In this document: piece by piece, positions 35,222-35,350 of the stretch
How the letters are laid out: each line of letters opens with the position of its first letter
Position numbering within the stretch: position 1 is the first letter of the stretch
Origin: Lachnospiraceae bacterium
GTDB lineage: Bacteria > Bacillota > Clostridia > Lachnospirales > Lachnospiraceae
Reading direction: 5' to 3'
Length of the DNA stretch: 35,350 bases
Assembly: GCA_009774395.1 (NCBI GenBank)
Contig: VSNQ01000035.1
Location: 1 to 35,350 of the forward strand
The notes under the pieces: generated by a model
The model's database searches: none
Told to the model about the DNA's origin: nothing
The model's input: only the letters and a program-made list of their open reading frames with translations
Translations under genes and position numbers: made by a program

Positions 35222-35350
35222 TTATCCAGCGATTACTTTGCAGCGTTTTTTGTAACACGCAATTCCATATTTGCGAATAACCGTCATGCCGTCGTCAATT
35301 AATAGTTCTTCATAATTTCTATTTTGAATCTGTTCTAACGCTTCTTTGCA
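35222..35350 (-). CDS. C-terminal end of an AAA-ATPase/PD-(D/E)XK-like protein (cut by window edge)
   Basis: The last 42 codons read on the minus strand give CKEALEQIQNRNYEELLI and then GMTVIRKYGIACYKKRC before a TAA at 35222-35224. This ending (EALEQI..NY.., KYGIA.YKK.C) is typical of the tail of AAA-ATPase_like/DUF1703 proteins, the same general group as the gene at 32177-33769. The rest of the gene lies beyond the window, so whether it is intact cannot be said. Confidence 0.6.
   Translation of the reverse strand, partial: CKEALEQIQNRNYEELLIDDGMTVIRKYGIACYKKRCKVIAG

Noticed and set aside
1..35350. CRISPR array, tRNA or rRNA genes
   Set aside because: No regularly spaced repeats and no cloverleaf or rRNA-like segments were noticed by eye.

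Overview
The window looks like chromosomal DNA of a low-GC Gram-positive gut-type clostridium, most likely a Lachnospiraceae member. The reasons are AT-rich codons, strong AGGAGG-type ribosome sites, sigma-A type promoters, and clostridial families (DUF6077, LIC_10190, YfhO, CotH with VTC and DUF4956, AAA-ATPase/PD-(D/E)XK proteins). The genus assignment is an inference. All but one gene are on the minus strand, so the region is transcribed from the right end toward the left. No tRNA, rRNA or CRISPR was seen.

Right end (31.5-35.35 kb): the 3' tail of an AAA-ATPase/nuclease-like gene, a frameshifted unknown ORF, a GtrB-like glycosyltransferase, a complete AAA-ATPase with a PD-(D/E)XK-like tail, and an N-terminally truncated DHHW-type protein. 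This part looks like a zone of gene turnover.

Middle right (22.5-31.4 kb): two modules. The first is VTC polyphosphate polymerase-like, DUF4956 membrane protein, a degenerate CotH-like protein and a canonical CotH kinase. It is preceded by a promoter whose -35 lies in a perfect 27-bp palindrome. The second is a complete but atypical Hsp70 team: GrpE-like, a DnaK-like protein with a short lid, and a J-domain/TPR/SEC-C protein whose HPD motif is SPE. It has its own good promoter and no visible CIRCE operator. I regard this triad as the most interesting part of the window.

Middle (12.9-22.5 kb): membrane and glycan assembly genes, namely a GT-A-like transferase, YfhO, a GT-D-like protein, a lone plus-strand LIC_10190 membrane protein, a GT4 and a GtrII-like transferase. 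The intergenic space around the plus-strand gene carries a MITE-like element and a compound palindromic element that runs into the 3' end of the gene.

Left (0.1-12.8 kb): a surface polysaccharide gene set: GtrB-like GT2, FAD oxidoreductase, GT2, sugar-nucleotide SDR, TIM-barrel isomerase, GT2, polyprenyl-phosphate sugar transferase, WecG/TagA/CpsF, ChbG-type deacetylase, SGNH lipoprotein and a DUF6077 protein split by a frameshift. The sugar transferase should load the first sugar on undecaprenyl phosphate, WecG the next, other transferases extend, multi-membrane GT-C-like proteins (DUF6077, LIC_10190, YfhO, GtrII) decorate outside the membrane from lipid-linked donors, and deacetylase/esterase genes modify the product. 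A 78-bp palindromic repeat occurs in inverted orientation at both ends of the leftmost 8.3 kb.
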